NCBI GenBank assembly: GCA_004151065.3
Contig: NWUY0300134043.1
Coordinates: forward strand, 1-11,248
Source of the DNA: Larix sibirica
Lineage: Eukaryota > Streptophyta > Pinopsida > Pinales > Pinaceae
Length of the DNA: 11,248 nt
Direction: 5' to 3'
The position numbers were made by a program, and so were the translations under genes. Below the pieces are notes generated by a model that worked only from the letters and a program-made list of their open reading frames with translations, had not been told where the DNA came from and made no database searches. The number at the start of each line of letters is the position of its first letter. Within the stretch, counting starts at the first letter, position 1. Shown here in pieces: positions 9,545 through 11,248 of the stretch.

Positions 9545-9571
9545 CCAAGAGATACCCATGGGTTTCCTTAA
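8948..9571 (+). pseudogene. DUF4283-like pseudogene, unit 1
   Basis: One frame runs from ATG 8948 to TAA 9569-9571, broken by TAG at 9176-9178 and 9191-9193. The first part (76 codons, MYVDEVDYEEES...) is acidic and polar with a run of Asp at its end. After the stops come LVGRFCGKVTGRASLTKW, METQWRPIIGY, HILPRGWFLFKVKEEDDG and RWRWGASRLILKK. This pattern (xVGKFxGxRPSLxxLxxW, then GWFxFxFxxxED, then a final Trp-rich LxLxxW) is typical of DUF4283, a plant domain common in retroelement-derived proteins, including LINE ORF1-like ones. The Trp usually after LILKK is replaced by Ser. The zinc knuckle that normally follows is absent, because the unit ends. The frame reaches 27 bp into unit 2. The role in nucleic-acid binding is inferred from family context. 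Confidence 0.8.
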
Positions 9572-9585
9572 AGGAACCTATGGGT
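9554..9585. repeat. Imperfect palindrome at the start of unit 2
   Basis: ACCCATGGGTTTCCTT faces AAGGAACCTATGGGT with one bulged base and almost no loop. It is the best-preserved copy of the three. Confidence 0.8.
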
Positions 9586-9832
9586 GGTTGTGCATTTTGT
9601 ATAGAAAATACACTTGTGTCTACTACTGTAAGTTGAAATAAGTACAAGCAATGAATATATATATATAGAGGCATGATGTAGCTCTGCGGCTTGAAAAAAA
9701 AGCTAGTACCTGAGGCGAGGAATTTTTTATCAAAGTATTTAATCTTGTTGGAGCCTGGTGTGCTTTCTCTCAAGGCACAAGATCCTGAACCCTTTATCCG
9801 AAGTAAGGAGACTTTTGCGATATAATAGCATA

Positions 9833-10409
9833 ATGTATGTAGATGAGGTAGATTATGAGGAGGAGGCCCTATGCACATCAATCTTCTGCTCGGATAAAGA
9901 GATCCGGTGTACGGATAGGGCGACGAATAATGAAATAATAACTCCCCATAAGGAAATGACGTCTATCGCAAAGGCCAAGGATGACAGTGTGAAGGAAAGT
10001 ACGCCATCAATTGATTCGCATGATATACAGAAGACTGGTTATGATGACGATGAATCCAAACGGAAGATGGTGCAATAGAACCGAGGCATGAAGAAAGCCA
10101 AAGGGATCGGACCTAAAGCTGGTTATGCGGAACTATCGGTTGGGAGAGATACAATTAGCAGAAATTATGTCATACTTGACCTTCACCCTGGTAGGTAGAT
10201 TCTATGGGAAGGTGACAGGAAGATCATCATTAACAAAGTGGATGGAAACACAATGGAGACCCATAATTGGATACATTATGGAGTTCCACATCCTTCCGAG
10301 GGGATGGTTCCTCTTCAAGGTCAAGGAGGAGGACGATGGCACCAAATTGCTGAATCAAAGGTGGTGGTGGGGACCTTCTAGGTTGATACTGAAAAAAAAA
10401 GGCATGTAA
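9833..10409 (+). pseudogene. DUF4283-like pseudogene, unit 2
   Basis: The acidic part runs from ATG 9833 to TAG 10076-10078. The first of the two amber codons in units 1 and 3 is here CGG (Arg), so the reading extends to KRKMVQ before stopping at the shared second amber. The in-frame leader stop 12 bp before the ATG in units 1 and 3 is TAT here, so this copy is also open further upstream, to about 9758. Past the amber the old frame continues to about 10150, where a 2-bp deletion moves the DUF4283 part to another frame (10125-10409): LVGRFYGKVTGRSSLTKW, HILPRGWFLFKVKEEDDG and RWWWGPSRLILKK are all intact. An A-run difference shifts the end again. Same family call as unit 1; non-functional as a single protein. 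Confidence 0.78.
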
Positions 10410-10438
10410 ACTTTAATGCAAGGAAGGAGCCAATATAT

Positions 10439-10470
10439 ACCCATGGGTTTCCTTAACGGAACCTATGGGT
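10439..10470. repeat. Imperfect palindrome at the start of unit 3
   Basis: ACCCATGGGTTTCCTT faces ACGGAACCTATGGGT, the same structure as in units 1 and 2 with one extra mismatch near the centre. Confidence 0.78.
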
Positions 10471-10719
10471 GGTTGTGCATGTTGTATAGAAAATACACAT
10501 GTGTCTGCTTCTGTAAGTTGAAATAAGTACAAGCAATGAATGTATATATATATAGGGGCACGATGTAACTCTGCGGCTCGAAAAAAAAGTTAGTACCTGA
10601 GGCTAGGAATTTTTTATCAAAGTATTTAATCTTGTTGGAGCCTGGTGGGCTTTCTCTCAAGGCACAAGATCCTGAACCCTTTATCCGAAGTAAGGAGACT
10701 TTTGTGATAGAATAGCATA

Positions 10720-11248
10720 ATGTATGTAGATGAGGTAGATTATGAGGAGGAGGCCCTATGCACGTCGATCTTCTGCTCGGATAAAGAGATCCGGTGTACG
10801 GATAGGGAGACGAATAATGAAATAATAACTCCCCATAAGGAAATGACATCTACCGTAGAGGCTAAGGATGACAGTGCAAAGGAAAGTACGACATCGATTG
10901 ATTCGCATGATATACAGGCGACTGGTTATGATGACGATGAATCCAGATAGAAGATGGTGCAGTAGAACCGAGGCGTGAAGAAATCCAAAGGGATCAGACC
11001 TAAAGATGGTTATGCGGAACTATCGGTTGGGAGAGACATACAATTAGCAAAAATTTTGTCATACTTGATCTTCTCCCTAGTAGGTAGATTCTGTGGGAAG
11101 GTGACAGGCAGAGCATCATTAACAAAGTGGATGGAAACACAATGGAGACCCATAATTGGATACACTATGGAGTTCCACATCCTTCTGAGGGGATGGTTCC
11201 TCTTCAAGGTCAAGGAGGAGGACGATGGCACCAAATTGTTGAATCAAA
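10720..11248 (+). pseudogene. DUF4283-like pseudogene, unit 3 (partial)
   Basis: Same frame throughout from ATG 10720 to the window edge, broken by TAG at 10948-10950 and 10963-10965, as in unit 1. The acidic part starts MYVDEVDYEEEALCTSIFC and ends YDDDESR. The DUF4283-like part follows with LVGRFCGKVTGRASLTKW and GWFLFKVKEEDDG; Leu replaces Pro in the HILPRGW motif of the other copies. There is no frameshift. Against unit 1, in the acidic part, about 15 of 22 differing codons change the amino acid (hand count), close to neutral expectation. This speaks for a pseudogene duplicated after it was broken. The 3' end is outside the window. Confidence 0.78.

Larger units (their letters stand above)
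9545..10429 (+). repeat. Tandem array, unit 2 (885 bp)
   Basis: Second unit in the same orientation and directly joined to unit 1, with the same order: palindrome 9554-9585, AATAAG near 9637, AT run 9655-9667, leader, coding remnant from 9833. Compared with unit 1 it lacks 2 bp near 10150 (GAGAGATACAATT against GAGAGACATACAATT) and has extra As near 10391-10400. The nearly constant length (887, 885) shows clean tandem duplication. Confidence 0.95.
10430..11248 (+). repeat. Tandem array, unit 3 (cut by the window edge)
   Basis: Third unit in the same orientation, 819 bp present of an expected 886 or so. Order: palindrome 10439-10470, AATAAG near 10523, AT run 10543-10554, leader, coding remnant from 10720. 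The array continues to the last base, so its copy number and right boundary are unknown. Confidence 0.95.

Noticed and set aside
9528-9881. Minus-strand ORF of 117 codons in the array, with a similar one at 10463-10849
   Set aside because: It is antisense to the unit junction, leader and acidic part, and recurs only because the unit is repeated. No domain is recognisable, and the + strand reading has DUF4283 similarity.
1-11248. A defence system, CRISPR array, operon or other prokaryotic-style system
   Set aside because: There are no intact ORFs, no short regularly spaced repeats and no ribosome-binding-site pattern; everything recognised is plant retroelement material.

Overview
This window looks like a gene-poor, repeat-rich stretch of nuclear DNA from a land plant, most likely a seed plant. 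The evidence is the low GC content, the lack of long intact ORFs, a plant-type L1 LINE whose ORF2 ends in an RNase H domain, a decayed plant Ty3/Gypsy Gag, and repeated DUF4283-like sequence. The species cannot be named from the sequence. I see no intact protein-coding gene, no tRNA or rRNA gene, no CRISPR array and no prokaryotic signal.

Layout: (1) 1-2188 is T-rich, intron- or intergenic-like DNA with an AT microsatellite at 1646-1672. (2) 2206-4819 is a 5'-truncated L1-type LINE. Its ends are fixed by a 17-bp target-site duplication (2189-2205 and 4820-4836, one mismatch) and a 3' poly-A tail. It holds the second part of ORF2: reverse transcriptase from its first catalytic Asp, a connector, a zf-RVT-like Cys/His region and RNase H. 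Four in-frame stops, all explicable as TGG (Trp) to TGA/TAG, and one frameshift in an 8-T run break it. (3) 4837-6099 has nothing I recognise. (4) 6100-7323, minus strand, is a heavily decayed Gag of a Ty3/Gypsy-type LTR retrotransposon; I found no LTR, protease or polymerase with it. (5) 7324-8657 has nothing I recognise. (6) From 8658 to the right edge runs a head-to-tail array with a period of about 886 bp: two complete units and a third cut off by the window. Each unit starts with an imperfect palindrome. It then has a poly-A-signal-like stretch, a TATA-like AT run, and an ORF encoding an acidic N-terminus followed in the same frame by a DUF4283-like domain. One or two amber codons, plus copy-specific indels, break the ORF.

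Nothing here forms a working pathway. The window records insertions and decay. The most unusual part is the DUF4283 array, which repeats a whole promoter-like + leader + coding block and shares at least one premature stop among all copies. It may derive from the 5' end of a plant LINE (5' UTR plus ORF1), but that is inference.
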